Source of the DNA: CAZMLC01 sp964567125
GTDB lineage: Bacteria; Verrucomicrobiota; Kiritimatiellia; RFP12; UBA1067
Length of the DNA stretch: 18,086 nucleotides
Assembly (NCBI GenBank): GCA_964567125.1
Contig: CAZMLC010000058.1
Location: 1 to 18,086, forward strand
Direction of reading: 5' to 3'
Numbering within the stretch: position 1 is the stretch's first letter; every line of letters starts with the position of its first letter. Made by a program: the position numbers and the translations under genes. Shown here one piece after another: positions 11,483 to 18,086 of this stretch. A model generated the notes under the pieces. The model did not search any database and was not told the origin of the DNA. It saw only the letters and a program-made list of their open reading frames with translations.

Positions 11483-13342
11483 ATGCACACATCGCCATAC
11501 ACCCGTTTCCGCCGTTCGACCTGCGCGCTTTTTCTTGCGCTCCTTACGGTGGCAGCCGCCACGGCTGCCACCCCCGTGAACCTCATCTTCGATACGGATT
11601 TCCGAACCGATGTCGATGACCCCGGTACGCTCGCGATGCTACACGGTCTCTGGAATGAAAACCGCGTCGCTATCATCGGCGTGATCGCCACAACCGCGGG
11701 AACGAACGTGGTGGCCGCCATCGACGCGGTCAACACCTACTACGGCCGACCCGACATTCCCATTGGTATCGTGGAGACCGCCCGCGCGACCGCCGGCGGC
11801 GATCCCTATGCGCAGACCCTCGCTACGACATCGCTTTACCCCAGTGCACAGCGCAACGCAACTGCGCCGAATGCGACAACCCTCTATCGCCGCCTCCTCG
11901 CACAGGCTCAGGACAAGAGCGTGGTGATCGTTGTCGTAGGCGGACAGAACGCGGTTTACGACCTGATGGTCAGTCCAGCCCAGACTGGCAACGACGGCAT
12001 TGCGCAAACCGGGCTCGAACTGATTCAGGCCAAGGTCGACAAACTCGTCATCATGGGCGGTAACTTCAGCAGCGCCTCCGCCACCGAAAACAATATCTTG
12101 CGCGGCGTTGTGGCAGCCCGGCAGGTTGCCGCAACATGGCCCACGCCCATTGTCTATTCAGGATGGGAAGTCGGCAACGCGGTCAGAACCGGCAAGGCGC
12201 TCACCAACCCGGATGTCAACCCCGTGGCGAAAGCGTATGAACTCTTTAGCGGCAGCGGCCCTGTCGGCGTGATCGGCGACCGCGACAGCTGGGATCAGAC
12301 CGCCGCGCTTTACGCGGTCGTGGGTTGCACGTACAAGGATGTCACGCTCTGGTCCCTCAGCGCGCCGCACACCATCACCTTTGATGATGCCGGTCACACG
12401 ATCATCTCCCCGTGCAGCACGGCGAACCGCTACTACATGATCAAGACGCTGAACAACGCGGATCTTGCAACGTGCATTTCCGCTTTGATGATTGCGGCTC
12501 CGCGCAGCGTGCAGAGCCTCTCCGGCACCTATCGCGCCGATGCTCAGACCCGCGTGCTCTATCACTTTGAGGAGGCAGCGGACATCACGGATGCAGGCAC
12601 CCCCTTCAGCAATGCAGGCACGCTCGGCAGCGCAGTGAATCTGACGCAGACAGGCGGCCCGGATGGACGCGACGCCATCGATGCGAACGGTGGCGGTTAT
12701 GGTCGCGCCTCCTTTCCCGGACTCGGCCATGCCTTTGGTGTTTTGCGTTCCGGTGATGCCACCTACCACGTTGTACCGTCGTCCCAAGGGGGTGGCGCGC
12801 TGACCGCAAGTCCGATTGCGCAAGCCGCGCTGCAAGGCAGCGACGGGGCCTTTACGTACGAAGCAGTTGTCAAACTGACGAACAGTACCGCTGAACAGCA
12901 GATACTCTCCATGGATGGGACCACCCAGCGCGGTTTCCTCTTCCGCGTCACCAACGGGAATCTCTCGTTTTATTCAGGCGCTCAGGAGTACAGCGTGACG
13001 CTGCCCACGACCGGACCTCACGCCTTCGCGCCCGCCACCTGGTTCCACGCGGCAGTCACCTATTCGGGCGACGCCAGCGCCACCAATAATTTAACGTTTT
13101 ACTGGACGAAGATGGGCAGCCTGGTTCCAACAGCAAACCGCATTGGCAGCCAGACGCTAGCCGCCGATCTTCCCGGTTCCTTCAGCAACGTCTTGGCAAT
13201 TGGAACAACGGGCCGCAATCCCTTCCGCTTCGAATGCGACAGTATCGACGAAGTCCGTATCAGCGCAATCGCCCGCGCTGCCAACGAATTTCTCTTCGGC
13301 AACAGTGCGCTCGACAAGGGCTTTGTCCTGCACCTCCGCTAA
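11483..13342 (+). CDS. Secreted nucleoside-hydrolase-like protein with C-terminal LamG domain
   Basis: Predicted exported enzyme of 619 residues with a signal peptide (basic start, hydrophobic FLALLTVAAATAA, cleavage near residue 29-30). Residues about 32-340 resemble inosine-uridine nucleoside N-ribohydrolases, which cleave nucleosides to base and ribose. Visible are the N-terminal Asp cluster FDTDFRTDVDDPG (D37, D39, D43, D45, D46), VIATTAG (67-73), KLVIMGGNF (187-195), ENNI (202-205), a PIVYSGWEVG segment (222-231) and a late Asp in RDSWDQTAAL (D271). The Asp cluster is a DTDxxxDVDD form, not the classic DTDPGxDD, so the substrate may differ. Residues about 455-605 form a LamG domain (FTYEAVVKL, WFHAAVTYSG, SIDEVRISAIAR). 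It lies 69 bp after the LamG gene in the same orientation. ATG 11483 is the first start-like codon after that gene's stop, but it lacks a Shine-Dalgarno site. It ends TAA followed directly by TAG. Confidence 0.8.
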   Translation: MHTSPYTRFRRSTCALFLALLTVAAATAATPVNLIFDTDFRTDVDDPGTLAMLHGLWNENRVAIIGVIATTAGTNVVAAIDAVNTYYGRPDIPIGIVETARATAGGDPYAQTLATTSLYPSAQRNATAPNATTLYRRLLAQAQDKSVVIVVVGGQNAVYDLMVSPAQTGNDGIAQTGLELIQAKVDKLVIMGGNFSSASATENNILRGVVAARQVAATWPTPIVYSGWEVGNAVRTGKALTNPDVNPVAKAYELFSGSGPVGVIGDRDSWDQTAALYAVVGCTYKDVTLWSLSAPHTITFDDAGHTIISPCSTANRYYMIKTLNNADLATCISALMIAAPRSVQSLSGTYRADAQTRVLYHFEEAADITDAGTPFSNAGTLGSAVNLTQTGGPDGRDAIDANGGGYGRASFPGLGHAFGVLRSGDATYHVVPSSQGGGALTASPIAQAALQGSDGAFTYEAVVKLTNSTAEQQILSMDGTTQRGFLFRVTNGNLSFYSGAQEYSVTLPTTGPHAFAPATWFHAAVTYSGDASATNNLTFYWTKMGSLVPTANRIGSQTLAADLPGSFSNVLAIGTTGRNPFRFECDSIDEVRISAIARAANEFLFGNSALDKGFVLHLR

Positions 13343-13363
13343 TAGAAAGACCTGCCCTCGTTA

Positions 13364-13383
13364 TACCGCAAGCCAAGCTCGAA
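13364..13383. repeat. 20-bp contig-end duplication, copy 1
   Basis: taccgcaagccaagctcgaa abuts the left edge of the second N gap and is identical to 13484-13503. It probably marks an overlap of contig ends, as at the rpoC gap, although 20 bp is shorter and a true short repeat is possible. Confidence 0.8.
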
Positions 13384-13483
13384 NNNNNNNNNNNNNNNNN
13401 NNNNNNNNNNNNNNNNNNNNNNNNNNNNNNNNNNNNNNNNNNNNNNNNNNNNNNNNNNNNNNNNNNNNNNNNNNNNNNNNNNN
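13384..13483. other. Assembly gap of 100 N in convergent spacer
   Basis: Exactly 100 N flanked by a 20-bp perfect direct repeat. It is likely spurious, with contig ends overlapping by 20 bp, but there is no reading frame here to confirm this. Confidence 0.9.
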
Positions 13484-13503
13484 TACCGCAAGCCAAGCTC
13501 GAA
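13484..13503. repeat. 20-bp contig-end duplication, copy 2
   Basis: Identical to 13364-13383 and starts directly at the right edge of the second gap. Confidence 0.8.
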
Positions 13504-13521
13504 TCGGATTTTATTTTCTCA

Positions 13522-13545
13522 CGCAAAGGCGCAAAGATCGCAAAG
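13522..13545 (+). repeat. CGCAAAG short tandem repeat
   Basis: Three copies of CGCAAAG at 13522-13528, 13530-13536 and 13539-13545 (period 8-9), preceded by a T-rich TTTTATTTTCTCA. I recall similar acgcaaaggcgcaaag strings as dispersed intergenic repeats in environmental bacterial genomes, where they give spurious TQRRKxxK proteins. Membership of that class is from memory and was not searched. Confidence 0.6.
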
Positions 13546-13657
13546 AAAACGGAATCAGTTGCTTTGACGATCATGCATAGCGCGGACCAATCGTGCAAAT
13601 ATCGTATGGTGCGGATTTTGGGGATCAAGTTTTATCATGCAGTTACCTTGCAAAATA

Positions 13658-13679
13658 CTCGATTTTGAGTTGAATCGAG
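13658..13679 (-). terminator. Weak hairpin downstream of the GH106-like gene
   Basis: CTCGATT (13658-13664) and AATCGAG (13673-13679) form a perfect 7-bp stem with an 8-nt loop, 54 nt past the GH106 stop. On the minus strand it is followed by TATTTTGC, a poor T tract, so terminator function is only possible. Confidence 0.3.
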
Positions 13680-13733
13680 CGAAACATCGTTCCAAGTCAA
13701 CCCTTCCAAACCCCATCATTTCACTCTTCTCAT

Positions 13734-16463
13734 TCACTCTACCCACTCGAGCGTTACAGGGCCCACAAGGCCGGAGGGCATGAGCGCATCTTCGGAGGCG
13801 AAGCCCTGAAAGACTTTGAGCGTACGTTTACCCTTCTCAAAGGCCATGTTGCTTTTGGTGATGCGCGCTTCAGGTGCAACGCCGGCATCGCCGATCAGGC
13901 GGTTGACCCACGTGTTGGTCACGTCGATCTCAATGCGGTTCTCGCCCGGCTTGAGCGCCGCGCCGATCTCCACGCACCACGGTGCGGTCCAGACCACGCC
14001 GCAATCCACGCCGTTCACGCGAACCTGAGCCAGCGCGGACACGGAACCCAACTGGAGTCGCACGGATTTGGCCGGCGCACGGGCAAGCGTGATCGTCTTC
14101 GTGTAGCGGGCGGTGCCCGAGAAGTGACGAATACCGAGATCGGCATGTGTCGACCAATCGCAGAGTGAATCAAAAACGGAACGTTTCGGCGCCCCGCGTC
14201 CAGTCTGGAAGGTCACGGTCCAGCTTCCTTCGACCGGTTGCTGGCTGACCACGCGCGGTGCAGGAATCGTGCCCGTTGCTTCGCCGGCGGAACGGAAGAC
14301 GACGAATGCGGAACCAAACTCCGGCAAGGTGAATGCGACCTGCGTGCGCTGATCGGCAGTGGTTGACCACTGGAGCGGCTTTTGCAAGCTGCCTGTCACG
14401 GGATCCCACAGTTCCGGCTTCTTGCCTGCCACACGGAAGGTACAGGTGGCAGCCCCGCTGCCTGCCACAAAATAGATATCGCCCTCTGCACAGCGCCGAT
14501 GCGTCCACTCCACAGGACCATCGACATCCGGGTTGAGCGCCAGTTGCGCGAGCGACTGGCCGATGCTACCCGGCGTTTTCCACAGCGTTTCAGCCAATGC
14601 AGCGATCTTGGCATTGTCCGCCGTGTGTCCGGCCGCGCGCAGCGGCTGACGCGTACCGAATACGACCGGCACGCCGGCCGCGCGAATCTCCGCGATCTTT
14701 TTCAACACAGCCAGATTTGCTTCGGGTTTTTCCAGATCGACGATCAGCATACGGTAGTGCATACCATCGGGCAGAATCAGCTGCTTGTTTTCCACGCGCG
14801 CACGCTCCAACAACACCTCGTTGGAAAAAATATCGTAGGCATAGCCCCTGGGCAAACTGAGCGTGGCACTATCGGTCCAATTGGTCGCATAACGGCCCCA
14901 ATGCTGATAAGGCACATCGCCGCAGTAAATGGCGGCATCAGCCACAAAGAGTCCCTGACGCAACATCCACTGGCAACGTCCGAGGTACTGCACAAAAGGC
15001 GCGCCCTGCTCGAACCACGTCACGCGCGGATTGATGTGCGTCCCGGCAAAGTACTCCGTACCAGGTGTGCCGAATTTATCAGGGATGCAGGTGAAGGTAT
15101 GCCAGACCAGCTGGTTGACACCATCACAGAAGGATTCATCGGCCGCACGTTTAAGCACTGCGGGATAGGCGCTCCAATGGCGCACCATGTGCGTAAAGGC
15201 CTCGGACGCAATCAGTCGTTTGCCGTAGGTGTGCCCAACGCTCGCCTGCGGACGGCTCATCTGACGGCCCGCGCAATCCGGACGCCCCGTAAACCAGAAT
15301 TCGCCCTGCGGCATGTCGTTACGCGCCAAGAAAGCCAGCTGATCGGCCTCGCCGAAAATCGCGGGATTGCGATGCCACGGACCGCCGGACTCTGAGTGCC
15401 ATTGTAAACCGTTTGCATTGGACAAGGCCTTCATCTTGCCGTAGAAATTGTCGCGGAAGAGGTCGTTGCGCGCACGGCGGTAGTCCGTAATAAACGTCGC
15501 GGTTTCAGCCTCGCTGCCAACGCGGAAACCAGCCAGGACCGGCAGCCAGGGCCGCACCGAATAGCCGCGATAGCGCGTAAAATCGTCCGCGAACGATCCG
15601 GTCCAGGTCGGCACAGCGCCCTCCCAGCTGACGCTGTAGAAGTGGCTGAGCGTCTTGCCCGCCAGTTCGCCCACATCCGCCAGCAGCTGCTGACCCATGC
15701 GGCGGAAATGGCCTTCCACCGCAGTGGCATCGAGCACATCAACATCATATTCATGGCCATCGATCGTCGTATAGGCCAAGCGAACCAGAGCCCATGTCCC
15801 TGTAGCGGGAACAGACCATGCAAGACGTCCTTTGAAGCCCACTTTGTCCGTAAGGTCAACAACCTCCTCAGCCACGCATCCCGTCGTTAAGCCACCGGCA
15901 TCGAGGCGTTTGCCCGACGAGGCAGACATGGTGTAGACGCCATCGCCCGCACTTTGCCAACTGCTATTGGTCAACGCGCCTCCGCTGTATCTGACCGCAT
16001 ACACGGCCACATCCCAAAAATGCGTCCGATCCTGCGGTTTTTCCAGAGTCCCTTGCCAATCGCCTGCTGCAAGCGGCTGCACCTGATACATCAGCTGCTT
16101 TGGCGCATCCGCACCTACCCGCCACGGTCCCTTCAATGCGCCCGCGCAACTGCTCAGATTGATGCTCACCTTCAAACCCAACCGATCAGCCTCTTTGACG
16201 GAAAAGACGATCAGTTTCCGCCATTCCTCGCTCATAAATTCCAACTCGGGCTTGGGCAGCACCACGTGTCCCTTGTCATCCCAGTAACCCCGCGCATCAA
16301 AAAGCAGAAGTCCGCCGAAACCGACGCGCTTCATGGCCTCTAAATCGCGCGTAATGCTGGTGCGATCCACATGGCCATTGACCCACCACCAATAGGCCCA
16401 CGGACGATCCGCCTGCGGCACTGTTTGAAAACCCTCTTCCAGCGTGGCAGCCCAGCCGCCTGC
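13734..16463 (-). CDS. GH106-like glycoside hydrolase (alpha-L-rhamnosidase family), N-terminus lost in gap
   Basis: Predicted exported enzyme that removes L-rhamnose from complex glycans such as pectin or related polysaccharides; the substrate is inferred from the family. The 909 visible residues begin close to the mature N-terminus (LEEGFQ then RPWAYWWWVNGHVDR, residues 20-34, then SITRDLEAMKRVGFGG), the usual opening of this family. The probable active-site region is residues 356-390, with HSESGGP, the Asp/Glu-rich FGEADQLAFLARND and GEFW. A GATase-like stretch follows near 570-625 (YRMLIVDLEKPE, GVPVVFGTRQ). The C-terminus (about 775-860) is a galactose-binding-like beta sandwich (SGTARYTKTI, AQVRVNGVDCGVVWTAPW, NRIEIDVTNTWVNRLIG). 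Start codon and signal peptide, probably 20-30 residues, lie in the N gap. The frame runs without stop through the N into the upstream gene, but the gap length is arbitrary, so this is not evidence of fusion. Confidence 0.8.
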   Translation of the reverse strand, partial: AGGWAATLEEGFQTVPQADRPWAYWWWVNGHVDRTSITRDLEAMKRVGFGGLLLFDARGYWDDKGHVVLPKPELEFMSEEWRKLIVFSVKEADRLGLKVSINLSSCAGALKGPWRVGADAPKQLMYQVQPLAAGDWQGTLEKPQDRTHFWDVAVYAVRYSGGALTNSSWQSAGDGVYTMSASSGKRLDAGGLTTGCVAEEVVDLTDKVGFKGRLAWSVPATGTWALVRLAYTTIDGHEYDVDVLDATAVEGHFRRMGQQLLADVGELAGKTLSHFYSVSWEGAVPTWTGSFADDFTRYRGYSVRPWLPVLAGFRVGSEAETATFITDYRRARNDLFRDNFYGKMKALSNANGLQWHSESGGPWHRNPAIFGEADQLAFLARNDMPQGEFWFTGRPDCAGRQMSRPQASVGHTYGKRLIASEAFTHMVRHWSAYPAVLKRAADESFCDGVNQLVWHTFTCIPDKFGTPGTEYFAGTHINPRVTWFEQGAPFVQYLGRCQWMLRQGLFVADAAIYCGDVPYQHWGRYATNWTDSATLSLPRGYAYDIFSNEVLLERARVENKQLILPDGMHYRMLIVDLEKPEANLAVLKKIAEIRAAGVPVVFGTRQPLRAAGHTADNAKIAALAETLWKTPGSIGQSLAQLALNPDVDGPVEWTHRRCAEGDIYFVAGSGAATCTFRVAGKKPELWDPVTGSLQKPLQWSTTADQRTQVAFTLPEFGSAFVVFRSAGEATGTIPAPRVVSQQPVEGSWTVTFQTGRGAPKRSVFDSLCDWSTHADLGIRHFSGTARYTKTITLARAPAKSVRLQLGSVSALAQVRVNGVDCGVVWTAPWCVEIGAALKPGENRIEIDVTNTWVNRLIGDAGVAPEARITKSNMAFEKGKRTLKVFQGFASEDALMPSGLVGPVTLEWVE

Positions 16464-16563
16464 NNNNNNNNNNNNNNNNNNNNNNNNNNNNNNNNNNNNN
16501 NNNNNNNNNNNNNNNNNNNNNNNNNNNNNNNNNNNNNNNNNNNNNNNNNNNNNNNNNNNNNNN
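16464..16563. other. Assembly gap of 100 N between two glycosidase genes
   Basis: Exactly 100 N with no shared sequence on its two edges, unlike the other two gaps, so real sequence is missing. It should contain the C-terminus and stop of the GH-A gene and the start and signal peptide of the GH106-like gene, which suggests a true size of at least a few hundred bases. Confidence 0.9.
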
Positions 16564-18086
16564 TCATTCACGATACCGCCCTTTACATTGCGCACATAAA
16601 GTAAGGCTTGCTGATGACTCTGAAGCGTCGCGACCTGATACCCATCCGAGGGCTTGGCCACCGTGGCAGGCAGGTCGACCTCAGACGGCTTCACCGTAGC
16701 CACATCAAGACTGCGTGCATACTTCAAATTCTCATTCGTCGTCACGCACGCCACATCGACACCAAGCTCGAGCATCCGAAGCATCAGCGCCTCATCCGCA
16801 CGGTTACGGCGCAGACTCGGCAACACGACCGACACCGTGGGCTTCACACGCGAGAATCCCAGCAGGTTGACGCCTAACGCTGCAAAAACGCGCGGAACCT
16901 TGCGGTATTCCTCCGCCTCAACCTGATGCATCCAGGTCCAATAGAGGCAGCCATTGGCGCCAGCCGCCACGGACATCCAGATCTGGTCGCGCACACCGCG
17001 CCGAACAAACTCCGGTGCAATCCGCTTCACGCCATTTTCCCAGCGATTCTGGTTCAGTCCGCCTTCGCCCGTATACATGGGCAATCGACTCTGCGCCGCA
17101 TATTTGCTGCGCAAATAGATGATGCCGCCGTGATCGAGACGCGGCGTGCCGTCGTTGTAAGGATGATAGCTGAAGAGATCGGCACCGGATTCGCGCCAGC
17201 GCAGCGGTTCAGGCCACTCATGCGGTCCGGGATTGCCCAGAATCAGGGTCTGCGGATCAATCGTGCGCATGAACTCCGCCATGGTCTTGCACCAGGACAT
17301 CGGCGGGAAGACCATCTCATTTTCAAACTCGTAGCAGAGCACCTCTTCGCGTGCCGCTAAGATCGGCAGAAGTTCGCGCAGGTAATCCTTCTGACAGGCC
17401 ATGGCATCCTCGTCGGTATAGCGCAATGCCGCGGAACTGAGAATCTCCTTCCTGACGAGAAAACGGGCACGATACGGCGGCAACTGGCTCAGTTCTTCCG
17501 CCGTGTAGTGCGGCAATACGATTTTTTCAAGAATCTGACGATTCACATAGGGCGGCTTATCGTAATCTTCAAAAAGTGCGATATTGAAGCGGATCCCATA
17601 GGGACGTGCCAGATCGAAGAGGTGCAGCGTCGCCTGCAGCTGTACCGGATCGACCTTGCCTACCAGATCCATATTGCGCAGCATCAGACGCAGGCAATTC
17701 ACGCCATTCGACGCGCAGTGGGCTAGATACTGGTTGACCTTAGCTTCGACGTCCGCCGGCCAGGGATACCCATGGCGATACGGAGTAGGTCCGCAGGGAA
17801 AAAGGTCAACAGACGTGCGCAGGGTTCCGTTTTCATCCGGCTCACCATGCGGCCAGTTCGCATAGAGACCGCCGTTGGGAAAATAAATTTTCCGTTGCGC
17901 GTCGAAGAGATAGCCATGCGCATTGAGTTTGATCGAATTGGTCCGATACTGGACGGTTGTCAGGGTTCCTGTCGCAGCGATCATGCCAGCGGAAAAAGCA
18001 AGCGCATACGTTGCCGGCTTTTCAGTCGGATAGCGCACCTGAATCGTGGCGGGGAAACGCAGCCGTTCGCTTCTGATCTGCACGCC
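16564..18086 (-). CDS. Clan GH-A glycoside hydrolase, partial at both ends
   Basis: Predicted glycosidase with a TIM-barrel domain, missing its N-terminus beyond the window and its C-terminus in the gap. The frame is open to the window edge; GTG 18083 (taken here as residue 1 for numbering) is not a convincing start because the protein begins inside a beta-rich N-terminal domain (residues 1-50). The barrel starts near KLNAHGYLFDAQRKIYFPNG (52-70). The likely acid/base is E256 in YEFENEM (Asn-Glu pair after strand 4) and the likely nucleophile is E340 in YTGEGG, 84 residues later, the usual clan GH-A arrangement. NGCLYWTWMHQ (378-387) fits strand 8. Residues about 414-470 (VKPTVSVVLPSL, LGVDVACVTTNENL) look like a Rossmann/GATase-like domain, and ALLYVRNVKGG starts a beta-sandwich cut by the gap. 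A GH5-like family is possible but I cannot assign one. It is likely co-transcribed with the GH106-like gene. Confidence 0.7.

Larger units (their letters stand above)
13343..13733. other. Convergent intergenic region
   Basis: This region separates the plus-strand nucleoside-hydrolase-like gene from the minus-strand GH106-like gene. It includes the second N gap, the 20-bp duplication, a CGCAAAG repeat and a small hairpin. I see no gene; the short frames here are low-complexity or run through the gap. Confidence 0.7.

Noticed and set aside
13200..13668. Short frames spanning the second N gap, with TQRRKDRKE-like sequence
   Set aside because: They are created by the N run, the duplicated ends and the CGCAAAG repeat; proteins of this type are known spurious translations of that repeat.
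14382..15395. 337-codon plus-strand frame opposite the GH106-like gene
   Set aside because: It is the antisense of a well-supported glycosidase, with no domain features and no start signals.

Overview
The window looks like a scaffold from a bacterium of the PVC superphylum (Verrucomicrobiota, Kiritimatiellota or Lentisphaerota). This rests on the style of RpoB and RpoC and on the accessory genes: secreted LamG proteins and a GH106-type glycosidase. The exact phylum is an inference. Three runs of exactly 100 N (4094-4193, 13384-13483, 16464-16563) are scaffold gaps of nominal length, so this is probably a draft or metagenome assembly.

Region 1 (1-8914, all minus strand) is core: rpoB, then rpoC 22 nt downstream, a strong intrinsic terminator, then an ADP-ribose-pyrophosphatase-type Nudix hydrolase with a cysteine-rich tail. 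The first gap lies inside rpoC but is spurious. The 55 bp before it are repeated exactly after it, and removing 155 bp restores one rpoC frame of 1403 codons.

Region 2 (8915-9382) is a divergent intergenic region where rplJ/rplL would normally sit. It holds a candidate rpoB promoter and leader hairpin.

Region 3 (9383-13342, plus strand) is accessory. It holds a secreted protein with two tandem LamG domains, broken by two opposite frameshifts (one at a run of 8 C), then a secreted nucleoside-hydrolase-like enzyme fused to a C-terminal LamG domain. Region 4 (13343-13733) is a convergent spacer with a second gap flanked by a 20-bp duplication and a short CGCAAAG-type repeat.

Region 5 (13734-18086, minus strand) is a carbohydrate-degradation pair: a GH106-like (alpha-L-rhamnosidase family) enzyme and, upstream across the third gap, a partial clan GH-A glycosidase that runs off the window. 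The continuous frame across that gap is an artefact of the N count and should not be read as one fusion protein. Together, regions 3 and 5 suggest an organism that breaks down complex plant or algal glycans. I see no defence system, CRISPR array, transposase, tRNA or rRNA, and no convincing wholly new system. The points most worth checking are the LamG frameshifts, the nucleoside-hydrolase/LamG fusion, the Cys-rich Nudix tail and the separation of rpoBC from rplJL.
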